A stretch of DNA of 64,000 nt, taken from Meridianimarinicoccus zhengii (GTDB taxonomy: Bacteria > Pseudomonadota > Alphaproteobacteria > Rhodobacterales > Rhodobacteraceae). The notes beneath the pieces were generated by a model. That model had not been told where the DNA came from and did not search any database. It was given only the letters and a program-made list of their open reading frames with translations. Positions within the stretch are counted from its first letter, which is position 1. The number at the start of each line of letters is the position of its first letter. Position numbers and translations under genes: made by a program. Positions 26,452-34,067 of the stretch are shown here, in pieces. The stretch lies in NCBI RefSeq assembly GCF_003254465.1, contig NZ_QDFI01000012.1:17186-81185 (forward strand). Direction: 5' to 3'.

Positions 26452-26943
26452 ATGGCACTCGACATGTTTCTCATCATCGAAGGCGAAATCGCGGGCGAGA
26501 CCCAGGATGACAAGTACAGCGGCGAAGGCGGCATCGATCTGCTGGCCTGGTCCTGGGGCATGAGCCAGGCCGGTTCGTTCCACGTGGGTGGCGGCGGCGG
26601 CGCAGGCAAGGCAAACTTCCAGGACATTTCCTGCACCAAGTGGATCGACAAGTCGTCGCCGGTGCTGATGCTGTACTGCGCGAATGGCGACCACTTCCCG
26701 TCTGCCAAGATCGTCGTGCGCAAGGCGGGCAAGAAGCCGCTGGAATACCTGACCATCACCATGAAGAAGGTCCTCATCACCTCGGTCTCGACCGGCGGAT
26801 CGGGGGGCGAGGACAAGCTTACCGAGAACATCTCGCTCAACTTCGCCGAGGTGCATGTCGACTACATCGAACAGACCGCGACGGGCGAAGAGGGCGAGAA
26901 GCCGAGCTTCAAGTGGGACATCGCGAAGAACGTTCCTTCCTGA
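26452..26943 (+). CDS. hcp: T6SS tube protein Hcp (TssD)
   Basis: A 163-residue Hcp1-type protein (MFLIIEGEIAGETQDDKYSG, IDLLAWSWGMSQ, ISCTKWIDKSSPVLMLYCANG, MKKVLITSVSTGG, SLNFAEVHVDYIEQ). It forms the stacked hexameric inner tube and carries small effectors. AAAGGAGAT gives a strong ribosome-binding site before the ATG at 26452. It is isolated by an 84-base spacer upstream and followed by a strong terminator. This fits the need for much more Hcp than other components. Confidence 0.96.
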   Translation: MALDMFLIIEGEIAGETQDDKYSGEGGIDLLAWSWGMSQAGSFHVGGGGGAGKANFQDISCTKWIDKSSPVLMLYCANGDHFPSAKIVVRKAGKKPLEYLTITMKKVLITSVSTGGSGGEDKLTENISLNFAEVHVDYIEQTATGEEGEKPSFKWDIAKNVPS

Positions 26944-26957
26944 TCTGCTGATGCGAC

Positions 26958-26989
26958 GGCCTGCCGCGCTGCGTGCGGCGGGCCTTTTT
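26958..26989 (+). terminator. Intrinsic terminator after hcp
   Basis: GGCCTGCCGC (26958-26967) pairs with GCGGCGGGCC (26975-26984) across a 7-base loop, followed by TTTTT at 26985-26989. The stem has one T-G pair and is otherwise perfect. It should stop most transcripts after hcp, so downstream genes depend on read-through or another promoter. Confidence 0.85.
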
Positions 26990-27014
26990 CTTCCCATGTT
27001 GACGGAGTGCGCCC

Positions 27015-27842
27015 GTGCCCGATGATCCGGTGGAACTGCTGAAGGCCAGCGATGTCGACGGCGCGCTGAAGGCGCTGCAGGACAAGGTCCGCGCGGACCC
27101 GTCGAACGCGGCGCTGCGCATCTTCCTGTTCCAGCTTCTGTGCGTGATGGGCGACTGGAAGCGTGCGGTCACGCAACTGAAACTGTCAGCCGAGCTTGAT
27201 GCGCTGGCCGTGCCCATGGCGCAAACCTACCGCGAGGCGATCATCTGCGAAGTGTTCCGCGAGAAGGTCTTCGCGGGCGAGAAGGCGCCGCTGATCTTCG
27301 GCGAGCCGCAGCAATGGGTCGCCGACCTGATCGAGGCGCTCAAGGCGCTCGCGGCGGGCAACCCACAGGCGGCGGCAGAGATGCGCGCGAAGGCGTTCGA
27401 CGCGGCCCCGGCCACCCCCGGCACGGCGGACGGGCAGCGGTTCGACTGGATCGCCGACGCGGACATGCGCCTTGGCCCGGTGCTGGAGATCATCGTGAAC
27501 GGGCGCTATTTCTGGATGCCGTTCAATGCCATCGAGGTGCTGAAGATCGACCCGCCCGCCGACCTGCGCGACGCGGTCTGGACGGCGGCGACACTGAAGC
27601 TGGCCAATGGCGGCGAATGCGTGGGCCTGATCCCGACGCGCTATCCCGGCAGTGCCGCGGACCCGGACGGCGCGGTGCGCCTGTCGCGCGCGACGCACTG
27701 GGCCGACGCGGGGGCAGACACTTTCATCGGCACCGGTCAGCGGCTTCTGACCACGGATGCGGGCGACGTGGCGCTGATGGACCTGCGCAGCGTCGAGATG
27801 GACCCGGCACCTGCCGTGGAAGCGACGGCCGGGGATGGCTGA
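27015..27842 (+). CDS. tagJ: T6SS accessory protein TagJ (ImpE family)
   Basis: A 275-residue ImpE/TagJ protein: an N-terminal TPR-like part (DVDGALKALQDKVRADPSNAALRIFLFQLLCVMGDWKRAVTQL) and the conserved WIADADMRLGPVLEIIVNGRYFWMPF core. TagJ binds the sheath subunit TssB and the unfoldase ClpV in systems that carry it. The GTG at 27015 follows GGAGTG. Its stop lies beyond the tssE ATG (27835), so the two are coupled. Confidence 0.92.
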   Translation: MPDDPVELLKASDVDGALKALQDKVRADPSNAALRIFLFQLLCVMGDWKRAVTQLKLSAELDALAVPMAQTYREAIICEVFREKVFAGEKAPLIFGEPQQWVADLIEALKALAAGNPQAAAEMRAKAFDAAPATPGTADGQRFDWIADADMRLGPVLEIIVNGRYFWMPFNAIEVLKIDPPADLRDAVWTAATLKLANGGECVGLIPTRYPGSAADPDGAVRLSRATHWADAGADTFIGTGQRLLTTDAGDVALMDLRSVEMDPAPAVEATAGDG

Positions 27843-28332
27843 CCGGACGATCACCGAACGGCTGCAGCCCGCGCTGCTGGATCGCCTGACCGACCTTGCC
27901 CCGCACAGCGCGACGGAAGCGCGCGACAGCCGGGTGATCGACCTGAACCGCCTGCGCGACATCATCCGGCGCGACCTGTCATGGCTGCTGAACACCAACA
28001 ACCTCGACACCGTGATCGACGCAGAGATGTTTCCTCACGCGGCGAATTCCGTGCTGAACTATGGCGTGCGCGAGGTCGCGGGCGATTTCTCCACTGAGGA
28101 GCGGGCGAAGCGCATCCACGAGTCGATCCGCGCCGCCATCGAACGGTTCGAGCCGCGAATCCGTGAAGGCACCGTCGAGATCGTGGAACGCAAGTCCGAG
28201 GAAGGGCGGCGCGGCACCGTCGTGTTCGACATCGCCGCCGAGATGTGGGCGCAACCCTACCCGATCGAGCTTTACCTACGCTCGGAAGTGGACGTGACGA
28301 CGGGCGAGCTGCGCCTCGAAGAAGGGTCCTGA
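27835..28332 (+). CDS. tssE: T6SS baseplate protein TssE (gp25-like)
   Basis: A 165-residue TssE with the gp25-lysozyme-like core: DLNRLRDIIRRDLSWLLNTNNL, SVLNYGVREVAGDF and IRAAIERFEPRIREGTVEIV, ending in PIELYLRSEVDVTTGELRL. It is a wedge component of the baseplate and no enzymatic activity is expected. It overlaps tagJ by 8 bases and is followed six bases later by tssF. Confidence 0.95.
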   Translation: MADRTITERLQPALLDRLTDLAPHSATEARDSRVIDLNRLRDIIRRDLSWLLNTNNLDTVIDAEMFPHAANSVLNYGVREVAGDFSTEERAKRIHESIRAAIERFEPRIREGTVEIVERKSEEGRRGTVVFDIAAEMWAQPYPIELYLRSEVDVTTGELRLEEGS

Positions 28333-28338
28333 CGGGCG

Positions 28339-30213
28339 ATGGATACGCGACTTCTGCGCCACTACGAGACCGAACTGGCCTTCCTGCGCGAGATGGGCGC
28401 GGAATTCGCAGAGTCGTTTCCAAAGATCGCCGGGCGGCTGGGCATGGACGGGGTGGAGGTGTTGGACCCCTACGTCGAACGGCTGCTGGAGGGCGTGGCC
28501 TTCCTGTCGGCACGGGTCCAGCTGGAACTGGAACTGCAATACCCCGCGCTGACCAGCCAGCTTCTGGAGATCGTCTACCCCCATTTCCTCGGGCCGACGC
28601 CGTCCATGATGGTCGCGCAGCTTGTGCCGGACATGGACAACGCGGCGCTGGAGGCGGGCTATACCGTGCCGCGCGGCACGCAGTTGCGCACGCGGCTGGT
28701 GGAAGGCACGCAGACCGCCTGCATCTTCCGCACCGCGCAGGACACGCAGCTCTGGCCCATCGAGATCGCCGAGGCGGAGTATATCGACGGGCGCGGCGAA
28801 CTGGTGGCCGCGGGTGTCGTCGGTATGGCCGAGGCACGGGCCGCCATCCGCCTGCGCTTGCGCCGCGCGCACGGCCAGCCGATCGGCGAGCTGCCGTTGG
28901 ACCGGCTGACGCTGTTCCTGGGCGGCGAAAGCGCGCGTGGCTGGCAACTGGCCGAACTGCTGTGCGCCGGATCGAGCGGCGTGGTCGCGCGCTCCACGGA
29001 CCGGCGGGCCGACTGGGTCCTGCCGCTGGCCCCCCCCATCGCCCCGCGCGGCTTCGAACCCGAGGAGGCGCTGCTGCCCACGCCGCGCCGGTCCTTCGAC
29101 GGCTACCGCCTGTTGCAGGAATACTTCGCCATGCCCGAGCGGTTCCATTTCGCCGAGATCGGCGGGCTGGCGCCTGCGCTGGCGCGTGCCGAAGGCCCGG
29201 AGATGGACCTGTATATCCTTTTGCGTGACGGCGCGCCCGGCATCGCCGCGGGCATCGCGCCGGGGGCGTTCCGGTTGCATTGCGTGCCCGCCGTCAACCT
29301 GTTCGAAAAGCGCTGCGACCGCGTGCACCTGCGCGTGGCCGATCACGAACACCATGTCGTCGTGGACCGCACCGCGCCGTTGGATTACGAGGTACACAGC
29401 GTCAGCAGCGTGACGGGCATCAGCGGCGATGGATCGCCCGACCAGCCCTTCCGCCCGTTCTATTCCGCCGATGAATTCACCGCCGCAAGCGGCGGGGCGA
29501 GCGCCTATTACACCCAGCGGCGGCGGATGCGCCAGCGCACCCAGAAGGAGCGTCTGAAGAACGCACGCACCAATTACCTCGGGTCGGAACTGTTCCTGTC
29601 GCTGGTCGATCCGGCGCAGGCACCCTATTCCGCAGCACTCTCGCAGCTTGCGGTGACCGCGACGGTGACCAACCGCGACCTGCCGTTGCTGCTGCCCGGA
29701 GGCGGTCGCAACCTGTTCTACCTGCCCGATGGCGGCCCGATCGCAGAGGTGCGCACGCCGGTTGCCCCGACCCGTCCGCGGCCCAGCCCGGCGCAGGGCG
29801 ACACGGCCTGGAAGCTGATCAGCCACCTGAGCCTGAACTACCTGTCCATCGCGGATACCGAGCACGGCACCGGTGCCGAGGCCCTGCGCGAATTGATCGG
29901 GCTCTATGCCCCCGAAGGCGACCGCGTGGTGCAGCGCCATCTGGAAGGGATCACGGGCGTGACCAGCCGCCCCATCGTGCGCTGGATGAAGGACGACGCG
30001 TTGTCGACCGCCGTGCGGGGTCTCGAAATCACCCTGCTCTGCGACGAGGATTTCTTCGAAGGCAGCGGCGCCTATGTGCTCGCCGCCGTGCTGGAGCGAT
30101 ACCTGCGCCGGCATGTCACGATCAACAGTTTCACCGAAACGGTCCTGAAGACCCAGCAACGGGGGGAGATCGCCCGATGGCGGCCGCAAGCGGGCCTCGG
30201 GCGGATGATCTGA
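28339..30213 (+). CDS. tssF: T6SS baseplate protein TssF
   Basis: A 624-residue TssF/VasA protein, starting with the signature RLLRHYETELAFLREMGAEFAESFPKIAGRLGM and continuing with DPYVERLLEGVAFLSARVQLELE and YPHFLGPTPSMMVAQ. It forms the baseplate wedge with TssG, TssE and TssK. Length is normal. Its 3' end overlaps the tssG start by 37 bases, giving tight translational coupling. Confidence 0.96.
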   Translation: MDTRLLRHYETELAFLREMGAEFAESFPKIAGRLGMDGVEVLDPYVERLLEGVAFLSARVQLELELQYPALTSQLLEIVYPHFLGPTPSMMVAQLVPDMDNAALEAGYTVPRGTQLRTRLVEGTQTACIFRTAQDTQLWPIEIAEAEYIDGRGELVAAGVVGMAEARAAIRLRLRRAHGQPIGELPLDRLTLFLGGESARGWQLAELLCAGSSGVVARSTDRRADWVLPLAPPIAPRGFEPEEALLPTPRRSFDGYRLLQEYFAMPERFHFAEIGGLAPALARAEGPEMDLYILLRDGAPGIAAGIAPGAFRLHCVPAVNLFEKRCDRVHLRVADHEHHVVVDRTAPLDYEVHSVSSVTGISGDGSPDQPFRPFYSADEFTAASGGASAYYTQRRRMRQRTQKERLKNARTNYLGSELFLSLVDPAQAPYSAALSQLAVTATVTNRDLPLLLPGGGRNLFYLPDGGPIAEVRTPVAPTRPRPSPAQGDTAWKLISHLSLNYLSIADTEHGTGAEALRELIGLYAPEGDRVVQRHLEGITGVTSRPIVRWMKDDALSTAVRGLEITLLCDEDFFEGSGAYVLAAVLERYLRRHVTINSFTETVLKTQQRGEIARWRPQAGLGRMI

Positions 30214-31262
30214 GCCATTACGACCGGCTCTGTCAGACGCCCGAGCGCTATCACGTCTATCTTGCCCTGCGGGTGCTGGAAGCGCATTTCAAGGACCGGC
30301 CCCGCCTTGGCGAGTCGCGCCTGCCGCGCGAAGACGCCGTACGTCTTGGGCAGGAGGCGACGCTGGCCTTCCAGCGCGGCACCATCTCGGCGTTCCGCCC
30401 GCCCGACGGCACGCGCCCCGGGCGGCTGACCAACCTGTTCTTCGGGCTGTTCGGCCCGCACGGCCCGCTGCCGCAGCATCTGACCGAATACGCGCGCGAA
30501 CGGCACCGCAGTTCGAACGACCGGACTTTCGTGGCCTTCGCGGACATGCTCACGCATCGGCATATGGCGCTGCTCTACCGGGCCTGGGCCTCCGGCCAGC
30601 CCACGGCGAGCTTCGACCGCGGCAGCGGCGGGGGCATGGAACGGCGCATCGCCGCGCTGACCGGCCACCGCGGCGTCGCGCTGCAGAACCGCGACGCGAT
30701 GCCGGACATGGCCAAGCGCCATTTCGCGGGCCGCCTGTCCCAAGGCGTGAAGACCGCCGGGGGGCTGGCCGCGATGCTGTCGGCCTTCTTCTCGGTTCCG
30801 GTGAAGGTGGAGGAGTTCGTCAGCTCGTGGCTTGAACTGGAACCCGGCGACCGCTGGCAGCTTGGCGCGCGCGCCGGGCTGGGCCAGGACACCGTGCTGG
30901 GCAGCCGCGTGCCGTCGCGCAGCGCCAAGTTCCGCATCCGCATCGGCCCGCTGTCGGGCGACGCCTATCGCCGCCTTCTGCCCGGCGAGCCGTCGCTGGC
31001 ACGGGTGGCGGCGGTGGTGCGCAACGCAGTGGGCGACGCGCTTGACTGGGATCTCAACCTCGTGCTGCGCGCCGCGGACGTGCCCGCTGCACAGCTCGGC
31101 GCAGATACCCGGCTGGGGCAGACAAGCTGGCTGGGCACGCGCCCGGGCGGTGGCGATGCGGACGATCTGTTCCTGACGCAGCAGGACCATTTCGACGCGG
31201 ATCGAACCGAGGACAAGACCGGGCCCTGTGCGGGACGGATGCAAGGGAGCATGGACCAATGA
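30177..31262 (+). CDS. tssG: T6SS baseplate protein TssG
   Basis: A 361-residue TssG/VasB protein with the conserved region LTNLFFGLFGPHGPLPQHLTEYARERHRS, then RHMALLYRAWASGQP, the central AGRLSQGVKTAGGLAAMLSAFF and VPVKVEEFVSSWLEL, and a C-terminal TRLGQTSWLGTR. It is the wedge partner of TssF. The ATG at 30177 lies within the end of tssF and its stop overlaps the ATG of clpV. Confidence 0.94.
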   Translation: MAAASGPRADDLSHYDRLCQTPERYHVYLALRVLEAHFKDRPRLGESRLPREDAVRLGQEATLAFQRGTISAFRPPDGTRPGRLTNLFFGLFGPHGPLPQHLTEYARERHRSSNDRTFVAFADMLTHRHMALLYRAWASGQPTASFDRGSGGGMERRIAALTGHRGVALQNRDAMPDMAKRHFAGRLSQGVKTAGGLAAMLSAFFSVPVKVEEFVSSWLELEPGDRWQLGARAGLGQDTVLGSRVPSRSAKFRIRIGPLSGDAYRRLLPGEPSLARVAAVVRNAVGDALDWDLNLVLRAADVPAAQLGADTRLGQTSWLGTRPGGGDADDLFLTQQDHFDADRTEDKTGPCAGRMQGSMDQ

Positions 31263-33970
31263 CGGAAATCAGCCGCGTCGCGCTGTTCGGAAAACTCAAC
31301 CGCACCGGGTACCAGGCCGTCGAAGGGGCGACGGTGTTCTGCAAGATGCGCGGCAACCCCTATGTGGAAATCGTGCACTGGCTGGCACAGATCCTCCAGG
31401 GTCAGGGCAATGATGTCACGCTGATCATGCGCCACTACGACCTCGATCCCGGCAAGGTGTCGGCCGACATGACCCGCGCGCTGGACGCCCTGCCGCGCGG
31501 TGCGAGCACGATCAGCGACCTGTCCTCGCATCTGGAAGACGCGATGGAACGGGCTTGGGTGTTCGGGTCGCTGATGTACTCGGCCAATGCCGTGCGCACG
31601 GGGCATCTTGTTCTGGGCATGCTCAAGACACCGGGACTGAAGAACATCTTCACCGGCATCTCGTCCGAGTTCGGGCGCATCAAGACCGACGATCTGGCCG
31701 AGAATTTCCACACCATCACCGATGGATCGGTGGAAGACGGCCTCGGCCCGCAGGACGGGTCCCGCACCGGGGGCGGTGCCGCCGCGCCGGGCGAAACATC
31801 GAACGCCATGGCCGGCCAGCAGGGCAAGCAGGAGGCGCTGAAACAGTTCTGCACCGACCTGACCCAGCAGGCCCGCGACGGCAAGATCGACCCGATCGTC
31901 GGGCGAGACGAGGAAATCCGCCAGATCGTAGACGTGCTGATGCGGCGGCGCCAGAACAACCCGATCCTGACCGGTGAGGCCGGGGTGGGCAAGACCGCCG
32001 TGGTCGAGGGCTTCGCGCTGCGCATCGCGCGCGGTGACGTGCCCCCGGCCCTGCAGGAGGCGCGGCTGCTCGCGCTCGACGTGGGCTTGTTGCAGGCCGG
32101 CGCGTCGATGAAGGGCGAATTCGAGAACCGCCTGCGCAGCGTCATCGACGAGGTGCAGGCCAGCACCGTGCCCATCGTGATGTTCATCGACGAGACGCAC
32201 ACGCTGGTCGGCGCGGGTGGGGCCGCGGGCACGGGTGACGCCGCGAACCTGCTGAAACCGGCACTGGCGCGCGGCACGCTGCGCACCATCGGGGCCACGA
32301 CCTTCGCCGAATACAAGAAATACATCGAAAAGGACCCGGCCCTGACCCGGCGATTCCAGGTCATCCAGGTGGACGAACCGGACGTGCCGCGCGCGATCCG
32401 GATGATGCGCGGCATCGCGTCGATGCTGGAACACCACCACAAGGTGCAGGTTCTGGACGAAGGGATCGAGGCAGCGGTGAAGCTGAGCGCGCGCTACATC
32501 CCCGCACGGCAATTGCCGGACAAGTCGGTCAGCGTGCTCGACACGGCCTGCGCGCGGGTGGCGATCAGCCAGCATGCCGTGCCCGCCGAGGTGGATGACA
32601 GCCGCAAGCGGATCGATGCGCTGACGACCGAGCTGGAGATCATCGCGCGGGATGAATCCGCGGGCTACGACGTGGAGGCACGGCGGGCCGCGATCTCGGA
32701 CCTGAAGGGGCAGGAGGAAGAGCGGCTCGCCAAGCTGACCGAACGCTGGGAGGCGGAGAAGGCCGTCGTGGAGTCGATCCTCGACTTGCGCGCGCAATTG
32801 CGTGCGGCAGGGGCTGCGGTGGACAACGCCGATCCGGAGGCCGCCGCGGTGGAGGCTCCGGAAGGAACCGAACCTGTGGATACCGCCTCACTTCTGGCGG
32901 AACTGCGCGCGAAGAACGTCGAACTGGCCGAGATGCAGGGCGAAAGCCCGCTGATCCTGCCCATCGTCGATGCGCAGGCCGTGGCCAGCGTCATCGGCGA
33001 CTGGACGGGCATCCCCGTGGGCCGGATGCTGCGGGACGAAATTGCGACCGTGCTGGATCTGGAAACCCATCTCGCCAAGCGCGTGATCGGGCAGGACCAC
33101 GCCATGAAGATGATCGCCAAGCGCATCCAGACCAACCGCGCGGGGCTCGACAACCCCGACAAGCCGGTGGGCGTGTTCATGCTGGCGGGCACCTCTGGCG
33201 TCGGCAAGACCGAGACCGCGCTGGCGCTCGCCGAGGTGCTGTATGGCGGGGAGCACAACGTCATAACCATCAACATGTCCGAGTACCAGGAGGCGCACAC
33301 GGTGAGCAGCCTGAAGGGCGCACCGCCCGGATACGTGGGTTACGGCGAGGGCGGCGTTCTGACGGAAGCGGTGCGGCGCAAGCCCTATTCCGTGGTGCTG
33401 CTGGACGAGGTCGAAAAGGCCCATCCCGACGTGCACGAGCTGTTCTTCCAGGTGTTCGACAAGGGCGTGATGGAGGATGGCGAAGGCCGCCGGATCGATT
33501 TCCGCAACACGCTGATCCTGCTGACCTCGAACGCGGGGTCCGACCTGATCATGGACATGTGCGCCGACCCGGACCTGATGCCCGAACCGGATGGCATCGC
33601 CAAGGCGCTGCGCGATCCGCTGCTGAAGATCTTCCCCGCTGCACTGCTGGGCCGGCTGGTGACGATCCCCTACTACCCGCTGTCGCCCGACATGATCGGC
33701 GAGATCACCAAGCTGCAGCTCAACCGCATCAAGAAGCGCGTGAGCGCGGCCCATGGCGTGCCGTTCAGCTATTCGGACGCGGTGGTCGACACCATCGTGT
33801 CACGGTGCCAGGAGCTGGAATCCGGCGGCCGGATGATCGACGCCATCGTGACCAACACGATGCTGCCCGACATCTCCGCCGAGTTCCTGAAACGGATGAT
33901 GGAAGGCGAAACGGTGGAGCGGGTCGCCATCGACGTGACCGACGGGGAGTTCACCTATGCGTTCGACTGA
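31259..33970 (+). CDS. tssH: T6SS AAA+ unfoldase ClpV (TssH)
   Basis: A 903-residue Clp/Hsp100 ATPase that recycles contracted sheaths. The N-terminal domain (about 1-165) is followed by AAA domain 1 (Walker A GEAGVGKTAVVEG near residue 239, Walker B VMFIDETHTLVG), a coiled middle domain (about 445-560) and AAA domain 2 (GTSGVGKTETALAL near residue 645, VVLLDEVEKAHPDVHELF). Length and layout match ClpV. Walker B of domain 1 reads DET where Clp proteins often have DEI/DEA; the catalytic Asp-Glu pair is kept. Overlaps tssG by four bases. Confidence 0.96.
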   Translation: MTEISRVALFGKLNRTGYQAVEGATVFCKMRGNPYVEIVHWLAQILQGQGNDVTLIMRHYDLDPGKVSADMTRALDALPRGASTISDLSSHLEDAMERAWVFGSLMYSANAVRTGHLVLGMLKTPGLKNIFTGISSEFGRIKTDDLAENFHTITDGSVEDGLGPQDGSRTGGGAAAPGETSNAMAGQQGKQEALKQFCTDLTQQARDGKIDPIVGRDEEIRQIVDVLMRRRQNNPILTGEAGVGKTAVVEGFALRIARGDVPPALQEARLLALDVGLLQAGASMKGEFENRLRSVIDEVQASTVPIVMFIDETHTLVGAGGAAGTGDAANLLKPALARGTLRTIGATTFAEYKKYIEKDPALTRRFQVIQVDEPDVPRAIRMMRGIASMLEHHHKVQVLDEGIEAAVKLSARYIPARQLPDKSVSVLDTACARVAISQHAVPAEVDDSRKRIDALTTELEIIARDESAGYDVEARRAAISDLKGQEEERLAKLTERWEAEKAVVESILDLRAQLRAAGAAVDNADPEAAAVEAPEGTEPVDTASLLAELRAKNVELAEMQGESPLILPIVDAQAVASVIGDWTGIPVGRMLRDEIATVLDLETHLAKRVIGQDHAMKMIAKRIQTNRAGLDNPDKPVGVFMLAGTSGVGKTETALALAEVLYGGEHNVITINMSEYQEAHTVSSLKGAPPGYVGYGEGGVLTEAVRRKPYSVVLLDEVEKAHPDVHELFFQVFDKGVMEDGEGRRIDFRNTLILLTSNAGSDLIMDMCADPDLMPEPDGIAKALRDPLLKIFPAALLGRLVTIPYYPLSPDMIGEITKLQLNRIKKRVSAAHGVPFSYSDAVVDTIVSRCQELESGGRMIDAIVTNTMLPDISAEFLKRMMEGETVERVAIDVTDGEFTYAFD

Positions 33971-34067
33971 CGGCGCGCGGGTGCGGCAGGCAGGGCGATC
34001 ATCCGTTGGGGCCGCCGCACGGGTGCGTTAAGGTGACGCCGGGGGACCGGACAGAGGGGGCAGGAAC

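Noticed and set aside
24748..26997. A 749-codon minus-strand open frame opposite tssC and hcp
   Set aside because: Antisense to two highly conserved T6SS genes, with no recognisable domain of its own.
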